A DNA stretch of 64,000 nt from Streptomyces roseifaciens (GTDB lineage: Bacteria > Actinomycetota > Actinomycetes > Streptomycetales > Streptomycetaceae): the NCBI RefSeq assembly GCF_001445655.1, contig NZ_LNBE01000003.1, positions 1,532,530 through 1,596,529 on the forward strand, read 5' to 3'. This document shows, piece by piece, positions 47,918-59,165 of the stretch. The stretch's first letter is position 1; every line of letters starts with the position of its first letter. Both the position numbers and the translations under genes were made by a program. Below the pieces are notes generated by a model. That model was not told the origin of the DNA and made no database searches. It was given only the letters and a program-made list of their open reading frames with translations.

Positions 47918-49327
47918 TCACTTGTCCGCCACCGGGTACGGCACGAACGTGCTGCTGTTCTCGTCGATCGCCAGGGGGCGGCCGAGCGGGGGTACGGCCC
48001 GCTGCGGGCAGTCGAGGCGTTCGCAGATGCGGCAGCCCATGCCGATGGGCGTGGCGGCGGAGGCGTTGCCGAGGTCGAGGCCGTCGGAGTAGACGAGCCG
48101 GGAGGCGTGCCGGATCTCGCAGCCGAGCCCGATGGCGAAGGTCTTGCCGGGCTCGCCCCAGCCGCCGCGCTGGCGGGTGACGGTGCGGGCGGTCCACAAG
48201 TAGCGCTGCCCGTCCGGCATGGCGGCGATCTGCACGTGGATGCGGCCCGGGGCGGCGAAGGCCTCGTAGACGTTCCACAGCGGGCAGGTGCCGCCCGCGC
48301 GGGAGAAGTGGAAGCCGGTCGCGGACTGGCGCTTGGACATGTTGCCGGCGCGGTCGACCCGGACGAACGAGAAGGGCACGCCCCGCAGCCGCGGCCGCTG
48401 GAGCGTGCTGAGCCGGTGGCAGACGGTCTCGTAGCCGACGCCGAAGTGGTCGGTGAGCCGTTCGACGTCGTAGCGCAGCTCCTCGGCCGTCGCGTGGAAG
48501 GTGCCGTACGGCAGGATCAGCGCGGCGGCCACGTAGTTGGCGATGCCGATCCGCGCGAGCGACCACGTGGTGGAGCCCTCGTCGTAGTCCTGCGAGGCGA
48601 GCGCGGACAGCTCCCCGGCGAACTCCAGCAGGGCCAGCTGCGTGGCCATCCGGAAGGCCCGCTGGCCGGGGCGGAGCCGGCCGGAGAGGTGCAGGGTCCG
48701 GCGCTGCGGATCGTAGTGGTGCAGGCGGCCGGAGTCCGCGACGAGCTGTACGGCGTGCCGCTGCGTGAGGCGCGCGGTCAGGGCCGGGAGCACTCCGCCG
48801 GGGCGGACGCCGAGGCCGGCGGCCAGCTCCTCGGCGGCGATGTCGAGGTCGTGGAGGTAGTTCTGGCGGCGGTAGAAGAACTCCCGGATCTCCTCGTGGG
48901 GGGAGCGGGGTGAGGCCGGGCCGGTGCCGCCGCTCCCGCCCCGGCCGTCCGCGGCCTCCGCCAGGCGCTCGGTCAGGGCCTGGTTGCGGCGGCCGAGATC
49001 GATCAGGACGGCGGCGACCGCGGGCAGGCGGGAGGCGAGTTCGGACAGGTCCGACGGGGAGACCCGGGCGCCGGCGATCTCGTCGGCGAGTGCTTCCCGC
49101 AGGTCGGCGAGGACGCGGGTGGTGCCGGTCTCGGAGAAGAAGGCGGGGTCGATGCCGAACGCCTCGGTCAGGCGCAGCAGGACGGGGACGGTCAGCGGCC
49201 GGGAGTCGTGCTCCATCTGGTTCAGGTAGCTCGGGGATATGGCCAGGACGCGGGCGAACTCGGCCTGGCTGAGCCGCCGTTCCTCGCGCAGCCTGCGCAG
49301 CCGGGCTCCCGCATACGTCTTGCTCAC
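47918..49327 (-). CDS. RamB-like XRE/short-chain fatty-acyl transcriptional regulator
   Basis: 469 residues from a GTG with AGGAGT upstream. The N-terminal Xre helix-turn-helix reads LRRLREERRLSQAEFARVLAISPSYLN. The middle is the IrrE/DUF955-type domain (LASQDYDEGSTTWSLARIGIANYVAAALILPYGTF), and the C-terminus is the DUF2083-type domain with the Cys cluster MGCRICERLDCPQRAVPPLG. This is the build of RamB, which controls the glyoxylate shunt in corynebacteria. Here it is divergent from isocitrate lyase and malate synthase, which supports the same role. The spacer carries repeats like RamB boxes. Confidence 0.88.
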   Translation of the reverse strand: MSKTYAGARLRRLREERRLSQAEFARVLAISPSYLNQMEHDSRPLTVPVLLRLTEAFGIDPAFFSETGTTRVLADLREALADEIAGARVSPSDLSELASRLPAVAAVLIDLGRRNQALTERLAEAADGRGGSGGTGPASPRSPHEEIREFFYRRQNYLHDLDIAAEELAAGLGVRPGGVLPALTARLTQRHAVQLVADSGRLHHYDPQRRTLHLSGRLRPGQRAFRMATQLALLEFAGELSALASQDYDEGSTTWSLARIGIANYVAAALILPYGTFHATAEELRYDVERLTDHFGVGYETVCHRLSTLQRPRLRGVPFSFVRVDRAGNMSKRQSATGFHFSRAGGTCPLWNVYEAFAAPGRIHVQIAAMPDGQRYLWTARTVTRQRGGWGEPGKTFAIGLGCEIRHASRLVYSDGLDLGNASAATPIGMGCRICERLDCPQRAVPPLGRPLAIDENSSTFVPYPVADK

Positions 49328-49362
49328 CGTCGACTCCTGTCCGCGTTCCGATGGGATGCGAT

Positions 49363-49390
49363 GGGAATTGAACCTTGGGAATTGAACCTT
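49363..49390. repeat. Tandem 14-bp repeat upstream of the RamB-like gene
   Basis: GGGAATTGAACCTT occurs twice head to tail (49363-49376 and 49377-49390) without mismatch, 36 nt before the regulator's GTG on the opposite strand. A TTCGCA box follows directly. Likely part of the control region shared by the regulator and the shunt genes. Confidence 0.6.
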
Positions 49391-49612
49391 CGCAGACTTG
49401 GCGGAACGTGCGGAGAAGATTCGCAACACTTGGCAGAAGGCCACGCTTGATGGCACGCAGTGCCACTGCCAGAGTCGTGATGCGGCCCGACGGAACCCAG
49501 CCGGAGCCAAGGCGGAACTCAGCCGGAACCACGGCGGGCAAGCCTTTGCGCACCCGGGCGAGGCACGGCGGGCCATGACGTTCCAGGGGGAGCGGCTTCC
49601 CTTCGCAGGATT

Positions 49613-49643
49613 GACAGAACTTCGCAGTATCGACAGAACTTCG
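49613..49643 (+). promoter_or_regulatory. Direct repeats resembling RamB boxes upstream of isocitrate lyase gene
   Basis: GACAGAACTTCG occurs at 49613-49624 and again at 49632-49643, 19 nt apart. The first extends to AGAACTTCGCAG, close to the corynebacterial RamB box (A/G)AACTTTGCAAA. Further TTCGCA copies lie near 49390, 49430 and 49602 in the same 361-bp spacer (49328-49688). The element ends 45 nt before the ATG of the lyase gene. Confidence 0.6.
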
Positions 49644-49688
49644 ACGCGGTCCAGGACACGGTCCGGAGCGCGACACCGGGAGACGATC

Positions 49689-50969
<1,281 letters not shown>

Positions 50970-51132
50970 GAGCGCCCCGGCCCGCCCCGTGCCGGGTGCG
51001 GGCCGGCCCCACCCGGCCCGGTCCCGGGCCGGACCACGGCGTCACGCGCGTGCGCACGCCGGTTCACGTCCAGGCGGGGGCCGGACGACCGTCCTCGCCC
51101 GGCCCCCGCCGCTCCGCCGATGGAGACCCCGC

Positions 51133-52733
<1,601 letters not shown>

Positions 52734-52737
<4 letters not shown>

Positions 52738-53600
52738 ACGCATCCCTCCGACGGGTCGGCGTGGTCGGCGGCGGCCAGATGGGCGCCGGCATCGCCGAGG
52801 TATGCGCCCGCGCCGGGCTCGACACCGTGGTCTGCGAGGCGGACGCGACCGCCGCACACGCCGCACGCGACCGCGTCACGGCGTCCCTCGCCCGCGCCGT
52901 GGAGAAGGGCAAGCTGGACCGGGCCGCCGCCGAGGACGCCCTGGCCCGCCTCGTCTTCACCGGCAGTCTCGACGACCTGGCCGACCGCCACCTCGTCATC
53001 GAGGCCGTGGTCGAGAACCCGGACGTGAAGACCGAGGTCTTCGCCGCCCTGGACAAGATCGTCGAGGACCCCGGGGCGATCCTCGCCACCAACACCTCCT
53101 CCATCCCCGTCATGCGCCTCGGCATGGCGACCCGGCGCGCCGACCGCGTCGTAGGCCTGCACTTCTTCAACCCCGTGCCCGTTCTCCCCCTGGTGGAGGT
53201 GGTCGCGTCCCTGCACACCGCGCCGGAGGCCGTCACCGCCGTCGAGGACTTCGCCGCAGCCCTGGGCAAGTCGGTCGTCCGCTCGCAGGACCGGGCGGGC
53301 TTCGTCGTCAACGCGCTGCTCATCCCGTACCTCCTCTCGGCCGTCCGCATGGCCGAATCGGGGTTCGCCACCGCCGCCGACGTGGACGCCGGCATGGAGC
53401 TGGGCTGCGCCCACCCGATGGGCCCGCTCAAGCTCGCCGACCTCATCGGCCTGGACACCGTCGCCTCCATCGCGGAATCCCTCTACGAGGAGTTCAAGGA
53501 GCCCCTGTACGCACCGCCGCCGCTGCTGCAGCGGATGGTCCAGGCGGGCCTCCTCGGCCGCAAGACCGGCAGGGGGTTCCACGTGTACGGCAAGGGCTGA
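52734..53600 (+). CDS. 3-hydroxybutyryl-CoA dehydrogenase family protein
   Basis: 288 residues from a GTG overlapping the malate synthase stop. NAD-binding GGGQMGAGIAEVCARAG, catalytic His region VVGLHFFNPVPVLPLVEV, ATNTSSIPV, and the C-terminal DRAGFVVNALLIPYL and HPMGPLKLADLIGLDT are all those of short 3-hydroxyacyl-CoA dehydrogenases. Coupling to the shunt genes suggests a role in turning butyryl- or crotonyl-CoA-derived units into acetyl-CoA, or in polyhydroxybutyrate or ethylmalonyl-type metabolism. Confidence 0.93.
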
Positions 53601-53615
53601 GGATCCCGGGCGGCC

Positions 53616-53643
53616 GGCGCCGGGCCCGAGGGGGCCCGGCGCC
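53616..53643 (+). terminator. Terminator hairpin after the glyoxylate-shunt genes
   Basis: GGCGCCGGGCCC / GGGCCCGGCGCC perfect 12-bp stem with loop GAGG, 15 nt after the dehydrogenase stop. Confidence 0.82.
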
Positions 53644-53751
53644 GCTTGCACGTGCCCCGAGAACTGCCGCGTCCGGTCAGCCGCCGGCCGGGACCGGCCG
53701 CCCTCTCGGCCCGCCGCGCCCGTTGTCAGTGGTCCCGTGCATGATCGCCCC

Positions 53752-54627
53752 ATGACACAGAACACCACCGGCGCCCTGCACGCGGTCGCCCGCGAACACC
53801 TGCCCGCCGAGATCGCCGAGCGGTGGATCGGCCTGCTGCGGCCGGCCCTGGGCCTGGTGAAGGCCGCGGACGAGGGGGCCGGTCCGGGGGCGGACGCGGG
53901 GACGGACGTCGTCGTCGGCCGGCTCGGCGGGCTGCCGGAGCTCCCCGAGAACGAGGAGTGGCCCGTATGGGAGGGGCACGGCCCCCTCACCTTCATAGCC
54001 TCCCTCGACTGCGCCGCGCTCCCCTCCGAGGCCCTCGACATCGACCTGCCGGAGGACGGCACCCTGTCCTTCTTCTACTTCGACGGGCAGCTGGACGACG
54101 GCCGTGCGTGGGTATCGCCCGATGAGCCCGGCACCTGGGCGGGAGCGCGCGTGCTGTACGTACCGGCGGGCGTCCCCCTCGTCGAGCGTCCGGCACCCGA
54201 GGGAATCCGGCCCTACGCCGAGGTACGGCTGACGGCGCGCGTGGAGGTGACCGCTCCCTATTCCTGGCATCCGGTGGTCTACCGGGAGTTCGCGCCGATG
54301 CCCGACGAGCACCCGCTGTGGGACGAGGAGTTCCAGGAGGCCCTGTGGGACGTCCCGGGTGCGGGACACCTCGTCGGAGGCCACGCCGACCCGGTGCAGG
54401 ACGACGTGGAGTCCGAGGTCGCCCGCGCCGCCCTGGGCAACCCGCCGAACGACGACCCCCGCATCGACGAGGAGGCGCTGCGCTGGACGCTGCTCGCCCA
54501 GATCGACTCGGACGACGTCGCCGGGATGATGTGGGGCGACTGCGGCGCCCTGTACTGGCTCATACGCCCCGAGGACCTGGCCGCCCGCCGCTTCGACCGC
54601 GCCGTGTTCACCTGGCAGTGCAGCTGA
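53752..54627 (+). CDS. DUF1963 (YwqG-like) protein
   Basis: 291 residues from ATG 53752 (an ATG at 53737 is in frame). The family's features are visible: VVVGRLGGLPELPENEEWPVWEG near residues 50-75, LTFIASLDCAALP, LSFFYFDGQLDDG, a middle WHPVVYREF, and the final WGDCGALYWLIRPEDLAARRFDRAVFTWQCS. DUF1963 proteins are widespread cytosolic proteins of unknown function. It stands alone. Confidence 0.85.
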   Translation: MTQNTTGALHAVAREHLPAEIAERWIGLLRPALGLVKAADEGAGPGADAGTDVVVGRLGGLPELPENEEWPVWEGHGPLTFIASLDCAALPSEALDIDLPEDGTLSFFYFDGQLDDGRAWVSPDEPGTWAGARVLYVPAGVPLVERPAPEGIRPYAEVRLTARVEVTAPYSWHPVVYREFAPMPDEHPLWDEEFQEALWDVPGAGHLVGGHADPVQDDVESEVARAALGNPPNDDPRIDEEALRWTLLAQIDSDDVAGMMWGDCGALYWLIRPEDLAARRFDRAVFTWQCS

Positions 54628-54680
54628 CGGACGGGGTGCAGGGGTCGTGGCGCAGGGCCCCGGTCCTGCGCCACGACCGG

Positions 54681-55112
54681 CTATTGACCGGCCGGTGCCG
54701 GGACGAGCCCGTCCGCGATCAGGCCCGCGAGCACCGCCTGGCCGAGGGCATGGACGGCGGACTGAGGCCGGACCATGACCGTGAACTCCTTGATCCGACC
54801 GTCATCGCCGAAGTGCAGCAGGTCGATGCCGTGGATCTCCTTGCCGCCCGCCGTCGCGCGGAACAGCAGGACCGCCGACGGAGCGGGGGCGCCGTCGCTG
54901 CTGGTCTGCGCGGTGCCCGTGTAGTCGCCTGTGTAGCGGAAGTCCTCGAATGTGCGCAGGAGGACCCCGAAGAGGCCCAGCACCTCCGGCTTGCCCTCGA
55001 ACGGCGTGAACTTCACCGGGCTGTAGAGGCGGACGTCCTCGGTGAACAGGTCGTCGAGAGCCGCGAGGTCACGGTTGTCGACGGCGGCGCGGAAGCGGTC
55101 TGCGGTGGTCAT
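54681..55112 (-). CDS. NTF2-like / SnoaL-like small protein
   Basis: 143 residues from ATG 55112, which has GAGGGG six nt upstream (an ATG at 55118 is possible). The NTF2-like fold is seen in RFRAAVDNRDLAALDDLFTEDVRLYSP, the FRYTGDYTGTAQ and VLLFRATAGGKEIHGIDLLHF strands, and DGRIKEFTVMVRP. Such proteins can be enzymes or ligand binders. A 42-bp perfect palindrome begins 15 nt upstream of the start, so expression is probably tightly controlled. Confidence 0.82.
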   Translation of the reverse strand: MTTADRFRAAVDNRDLAALDDLFTEDVRLYSPVKFTPFEGKPEVLGLFGVLLRTFEDFRYTGDYTGTAQTSSDGAPAPSAVLLFRATAGGKEIHGIDLLHFGDDGRIKEFTVMVRPQSAVHALGQAVLAGLIADGLVPAPAGQ

Positions 55113-55126
55113 GGCCATCCCCTCAG

Positions 55127-55168
55127 GTGGTAGTCATGAATATGACTAGTCATATTCATGACTACCAC
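55127..55168. promoter_or_regulatory. 42-bp perfect palindrome upstream of the NTF2-like gene
   Basis: Two 21-nt arms (beginning GTGGTAGTCATGAATATG) meet without a spacer. The centre contains two abutting smaller inverted repeats, AGTCAT-GAAT-ATGACT and AGTCAT-ATTC-ATGACT, so the site looks like two operators back to back. It is AT-rich against the background, and the 5' part would be in the mRNA leader. Confidence 0.8.
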
Positions 55169-55276
55169 GAGGTGTGCGTCCGACGACAGGGCCTGGAGGC
55201 GGGGTTCCCGGACGCGGTCGCCGCGCGCGCAACTCTTCGGCGATGTACGTTGAGCACGGTCGCCAACGTCTTCAAC

Positions 55277-55288
55277 ACTCGTACGAGT
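55277..55288. promoter_or_regulatory. 12-bp palindrome upstream of the GH65 promoter
   Basis: ACTCGTACGAGT is perfectly symmetric and ends 11 nt before the -35 box of the GH65 gene. Its position suits an activator or repressor site. Confidence 0.5.
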
Positions 55289-55299
55289 TACCGAAGGTA

Positions 55300-55328
55300 T
55301 TGACGTTTACCGTTCACAAAATTATGGT
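55300..55328 (+). promoter_or_regulatory. Sigma-70-type promoter of the GH65 gene
   Basis: TTGACG and TATGGT separated by 17 nt, ending 38 nt before the ATG of the GH65 gene. The stretch is AT-rich for this genome. This is the best housekeeping-type promoter I can see in the window. Confidence 0.6.
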
Positions 55329-55366
55329 CGCGGGACTCTCGCAGGAGATCAAAACGACGGAGCACA

Positions 55367-58135
55367 ATGACGTACTCTCCCGGCGCGCGGCCGCGTCCCG
55401 TCCGCCTGTCCGCACTGCTGCTCGCAGGCGCGCTCGTCGCCTCGGCGGCGCCCGCGGCCGCCGCCCCGGCGGCACAGCCCCCCACCGACCGTCCCCCCAC
55501 CTCCGTCTCCCCGTCCTCCGGCAACTGCCGGACGGACGACGGCTGGACCCTCGAGAACACCCGCCTCGACCCCGACGACACCCACCACGCCTACGTGGGC
55601 AACGGCTACCTGGGCCAGCGCGTCGCGCCCAACGGGGCCGGCTACACCGACAGCAGCGCCAAGACCGGCTGGCCGCTCTTCACCCCGAGCTACGACGGCT
55701 CCTTCGTCTCCGGTCTCTACGCGCACAACAAGCAGACCGCCGGGGACCGGCAGGCCGCAGCAGCCCTGCCCACCTGGACCACGCTCAGCGTCGGAACCGG
55801 CGGCGAACACGGCGACACCTTCAACTCTTCGACGAATCCGGGTCGTATCTCCGGATACCGGCAGACCCTCTTCCTGCACTGCGGCATCGTCCGGACGTCC
55901 CTGACGTGGACCGCCGCCGACGGACGGAAGACCGACCTGGTCTACGAAGTGCTTGCCGACCGCAACGACCCGCACGCGGGCGCCGTACGGCTGAGCATGA
56001 CGCCGCGCTGGAGCGGCGAGGCCACCGTGACCGACCGGATCGACGGGCGCGGCGCCCGGCGCATCCGGCAGACCGGCGGCGGCGACCGGACCGCGGGGTC
56101 CGGCCGCGGCGACCAGGGCGACCGGAACGGCCGGACCATGGACGTCGCCTTCCGCACCGACGGAACGGACACCGACGGCGCGGTCGCCTCCACCCTGCGC
56201 GCCGGCCACGGCGTGCGCCCGGCGAAGGCCCGGCAGGCGGACGCCGCCGAGGACCTGAGCGCACAGCAGTCCCTCACCTTCCCCGTCCGCAAGGGCCGGG
56301 CGTACGAACTCACCAAGTACGTGGGCGTCGACACCGCCCTGACCTCGCGCGCGCCCCGCCAGGACGCCACGAACGCCTCGCAGCGCGCCGCCCGGCGCGG
56401 ATGGGACGGTCTGGCGCGCGCCCACACCGCCGCCTGGGCCCGGCTGTGGCGTTCCGACATCGAGGTGCCCGGCCGGCGCGACCTGCAGGCATGGGTGCGC
56501 TCCGCACGCTACGGGCTGCTGTCCAGCACCCGGGAGGGCGCCGCCAACAGCATCGCCCCGGCCGGGCTGACCAGCGACAACTACGCTGGCCTGGTGTTCT
56601 GGGACGCCGAGACCTGGATGTACCCGGCCCTGCTCGCCACCTCGCCCGAACTGGCCAGGACCGTCGTCGAGTACCGCTACCGGACCCTGCCCGGAGCGCG
56701 CGAGAACGCCCGCAAGCTCGGCTACCAGGGGCTCTTCTACCCCTGGAACAGCGGCAGCAAGGGCGATCTGGCCCGGGAGTGCCACAGTGTGGACCCGCCG
56801 CACTGCCGCACCCAGATCCACCTCCAGTCCGACATCTCCCTCGCCACCTGGCAGTACTACCTCGCCACCGGCGACACCGCCTGGCTGCGCGAGCGCGGCT
56901 GGCCGGTGATGAAGGGCATCGCCGAGTTCTGGGCCGGGAGGGTGCACCGCAACGCGGACGGCAGCTACTCCATCAAGGACACCGCCGGCCCCGACGAGTA
57001 CAGCAACGGCGTCGACGACGCGGTCTTCACCAACGCCGGAGCCGTCACCGCGCTGCGCAACGCCGCCCGCGCCGCCCAGCTGCTCGGCGAGCGCGCGCCG
57101 GGGGAGTGGAAGACGATCGCCGACCGCATCCGGATCCCCTACGACGCGCAGCGCAAGGTCTTCCAGCAGTACGACGGCTACCAGGGCAGCAAGATCAAAC
57201 AGGCCGACACGGTGCTGCTGATGTACCCCCTGGAGTGGCCGATGCCCGAGGGCGCCGCGACGAGCACCCTCGACTACTACGCACAGCGGACCGACCCCGA
57301 CGGCCCCGCCATGACGGACTCGGTCCACGCCATCGCCGCCGCCGGAACGGGCGAACCGGGCTGCTCGGCGTACACCTACCTGCAGCGCTCCATCAGGCCG
57401 TTCGTCCGCGGCCCCTTCGCCCAATTCTCCGAGGCGCGCGGCGCCAAGGCGGGCGCCGAGGACCCGCTGGCCGGCTCGCCCGCGCACGACTTCCTCACCG
57501 GCAAGGGCGGCTTCCTGCAGACGTTCACCAACGGCCTGACCGGCATGCGCATGCGCGAGGACCGGCTCCGCCTCGACCCGATGCTGCCCCCGCAGCTCGG
57601 CCGCGGAGTCACGCTGCGCGGTCTGCACTGGCAGGGACGCACGTACGACATCGAGCTCGGCGCCCACGACACCACCGTGCGGCTCACCGACGGTGCGCCC
57701 ATGACCCTGGACACCCCGCAGGGCGAACAGGTCCTCACCGAGGCCGCCCCGGCCGTCCTCAAGACGCGCCGCCCCGACCTCGTCCCGACCGGCAACCTGG
57801 CCCGCTGCACCGCGGTCACCGCCTCCTCCGAGGAGCCCGGCATGTACGCGGCCGCCGCCGTCGACGGCAACGCGGCCACGGCATGGGTCCCGGACGGGCC
57901 GTCCGGCACCCTCACCACCGACCTCGGCAAGCCCGTACGCGTCACCAAGGTCACCCCCGCCTGGAACGGCCCGGCACCGGCCTCGTACGACGTCCAGCTG
58001 TCCGCCGACGGGCGGCAGTGGCGCACCGTCGCCACCGGTGGCGGGGCGGCATCCGCGCGGTACGTACGGGTGGTGGTACGCAGTGATGCCAAGGCCGAGT
58101 CCCGAACGGGCATTGCGGAGCTGACGGTCTCGTAG
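55367..58135 (+). CDS. Secreted glycoside hydrolase family 65 enzyme with F5/8-type C-terminal domain
   Basis: 922 residues. A signal peptide (hydrophobic core LSALLLAGALVASAAPAAA) is followed by the GH65 N-terminal beta-sandwich (DDTHHAYVGNGYLGQRV, LPTWTTLSVGTGG), the (alpha/alpha)6 barrel (GLVFWDAETWMYPALL, GYQGLFYPWNSGSKG) and the catalytic acid Glu in KDTAGPDEYSNGVDD. After about residue 790 comes a discoidin/F5-8C-like carbohydrate-binding domain (CTAVTASSEEPGMYAAAAVDGN, TAWVPDG, YVRVVVRSD). Acid trehalases of GH65 share this build and are extracellular, so trehalose or another alpha-glucobiose is the likely substrate. It could use a phosphorolytic or hydrolytic mechanism; secretion favours hydrolysis. 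Confidence 0.88.
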   Translation: MTYSPGARPRPVRLSALLLAGALVASAAPAAAAPAAQPPTDRPPTSVSPSSGNCRTDDGWTLENTRLDPDDTHHAYVGNGYLGQRVAPNGAGYTDSSAKTGWPLFTPSYDGSFVSGLYAHNKQTAGDRQAAAALPTWTTLSVGTGGEHGDTFNSSTNPGRISGYRQTLFLHCGIVRTSLTWTAADGRKTDLVYEVLADRNDPHAGAVRLSMTPRWSGEATVTDRIDGRGARRIRQTGGGDRTAGSGRGDQGDRNGRTMDVAFRTDGTDTDGAVASTLRAGHGVRPAKARQADAAEDLSAQQSLTFPVRKGRAYELTKYVGVDTALTSRAPRQDATNASQRAARRGWDGLARAHTAAWARLWRSDIEVPGRRDLQAWVRSARYGLLSSTREGAANSIAPAGLTSDNYAGLVFWDAETWMYPALLATSPELARTVVEYRYRTLPGARENARKLGYQGLFYPWNSGSKGDLARECHSVDPPHCRTQIHLQSDISLATWQYYLATGDTAWLRERGWPVMKGIAEFWAGRVHRNADGSYSIKDTAGPDEYSNGVDDAVFTNAGAVTALRNAARAAQLLGERAPGEWKTIADRIRIPYDAQRKVFQQYDGYQGSKIKQADTVLLMYPLEWPMPEGAATSTLDYYAQRTDPDGPAMTDSVHAIAAAGTGEPGCSAYTYLQRSIRPFVRGPFAQFSEARGAKAGAEDPLAGSPAHDFLTGKGGFLQTFTNGLTGMRMREDRLRLDPMLPPQLGRGVTLRGLHWQGRTYDIELGAHDTTVRLTDGAPMTLDTPQGEQVLTEAAPAVLKTRRPDLVPTGNLARCTAVTASSEEPGMYAAAAVDGNAATAWVPDGPSGTLTTDLGKPVRVTKVTPAWNGPAPASYDVQLSADGRQWRTVATGGGAASARYVRVVVRSDAKAESRTGIAELTVS

Positions 58136-58250
58136 GGCCGTCAGGGCAGGCTCGGCTCCAGAGACTCCAGAGGCTCCTGAGGCATTCCCGGTCCGTCCGC
58201 CGTGGGCGCGGGCCGGGAAAGCACGGCGGGCGGACCGCTCGGCGGCTCGC

Positions 58251-58907
58251 TCAGCCGACGACGATCTCCAGCTCCCCGGCCTCGTCGACCCGGGCGGACA
58301 CGGCGGTCAGATCGGCGACCGTGGCGTCCGCGTCGAGTTCGTCCGGGCGGTGCGTCGTCGTCAAGGCGATCGTCGCCATGCCGGCCGCCCGCCCGGCGGC
58401 CAGGCCGGCGGGCGCGTCCTCGACGACGATGCACCGGGACGGGTCGACACCGAGCCGCTCGGCCGCCAGGAGGAAGGGCTCCGGGTGGGGCTTGTAGTGG
58501 GTGAGGTCGTCGTCCGAGGTGATGAGGAACTTGGGGTGGATCCCCACCTGGCCGAGGCGGGTCTCGGCCACGCGCCGGCTGCTGGACGTCACCACGGCCC
58601 AGCGGTCCTGGGGCAGCGAGGCCAGCAGCGCGACGGCACCGGGCACGGGCACCACGCCACCGGCGAGCGCGTCGGCCACCTCTGCGTCGGCCAGGCGCCG
58701 GAGCCCTTCGGCGACCTGACCGGCGGGCAGGAGGGCGGCGGCGATCTCGGCGGCCGGCCGGCCGTGCACCTCGACGCGGGCCATGGCCTCCTCCAGCGTC
58801 ATGCCGTACGACTCGACCCAGCTGCTCCAGACGCGCTTGACCGACTGCAGGGAGGAGACCAGCGTTTCATCGCTGTCGAAGAGGAGGGCACTCGCCGAAA
58901 ATCGCAT
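58251..58907 (-). CDS. HAD-superfamily sugar phosphatase-like protein
   Basis: 218 residues. HAD motif I is FDSDETL (DxDxT), motif II is VVTSSS, motif III Lys is in THYKPHPEPFLLAAERLG and motif IV is VVEDAPAGLAAG. The cap domain lies between I and II. The sequence is of the beta-phosphoglucomutase/sugar-phosphatase subgroup; closeness to the GH65 gene (convergent, 115 nt away) would suit a phosphosugar substrate but is not proof. No clear Shine-Dalgarno precedes ATG 58907, though CTCCC-type spacing suggests a weak or leaderless start. Confidence 0.88.
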   Translation of the reverse strand: MRFSASALLFDSDETLVSSLQSVKRVWSSWVESYGMTLEEAMARVEVHGRPAAEIAAALLPAGQVAEGLRRLADAEVADALAGGVVPVPGAVALLASLPQDRWAVVTSSSRRVAETRLGQVGIHPKFLITSDDDLTHYKPHPEPFLLAAERLGVDPSRCIVVEDAPAGLAAGRAAGMATIALTTTHRPDELDADATVADLTAVSARVDEAGELEIVVG

Positions 58908-58981
58908 GGCTGGGAGCGTACATGGCGTGTCCATGCATCCGTTCCGGGCGGGTGGTGGGGCCTACGGTGCGGAGTCCGCCG

Positions 58982-59110
58982 TCATGCGGCGACGGTCAGG
59001 ACGATCTTTCCCGTGGTGCGGCCGTTGTCGCCGATCCCGTTGCCTTGGCGGCCCGTTCGAGGGCAGCACCGTGTCGATCAGCGGGCGCAGCCGGCCGGCG
59101 CCGGCCGGCG
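58982..59110 (-). pseudogene. Remnant of a zinc-type alcohol dehydrogenase / quinone oxidoreductase C-terminus
   Basis: Three pieces of the typical C-terminal end of medium-chain dehydrogenases appear in different minus-strand frames, one after another: LRPLIDTVLP, then LERAAKATG, then GDNGRTTGKIVLTVAA and a stop. In intact genes these are contiguous, so at least two frameshifts separate them and the N-terminal 85-90 percent is missing. The remnant fills most of the gap between the HAD gene and the XRE/NB-ARC gene. Confidence 0.65.
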
Positions 59111-59165
59111 CCGCGATCTCCTGCCTGCCCGGAGACGTCTCCCGCCCGAAGCGGTGCCCCGCCGA

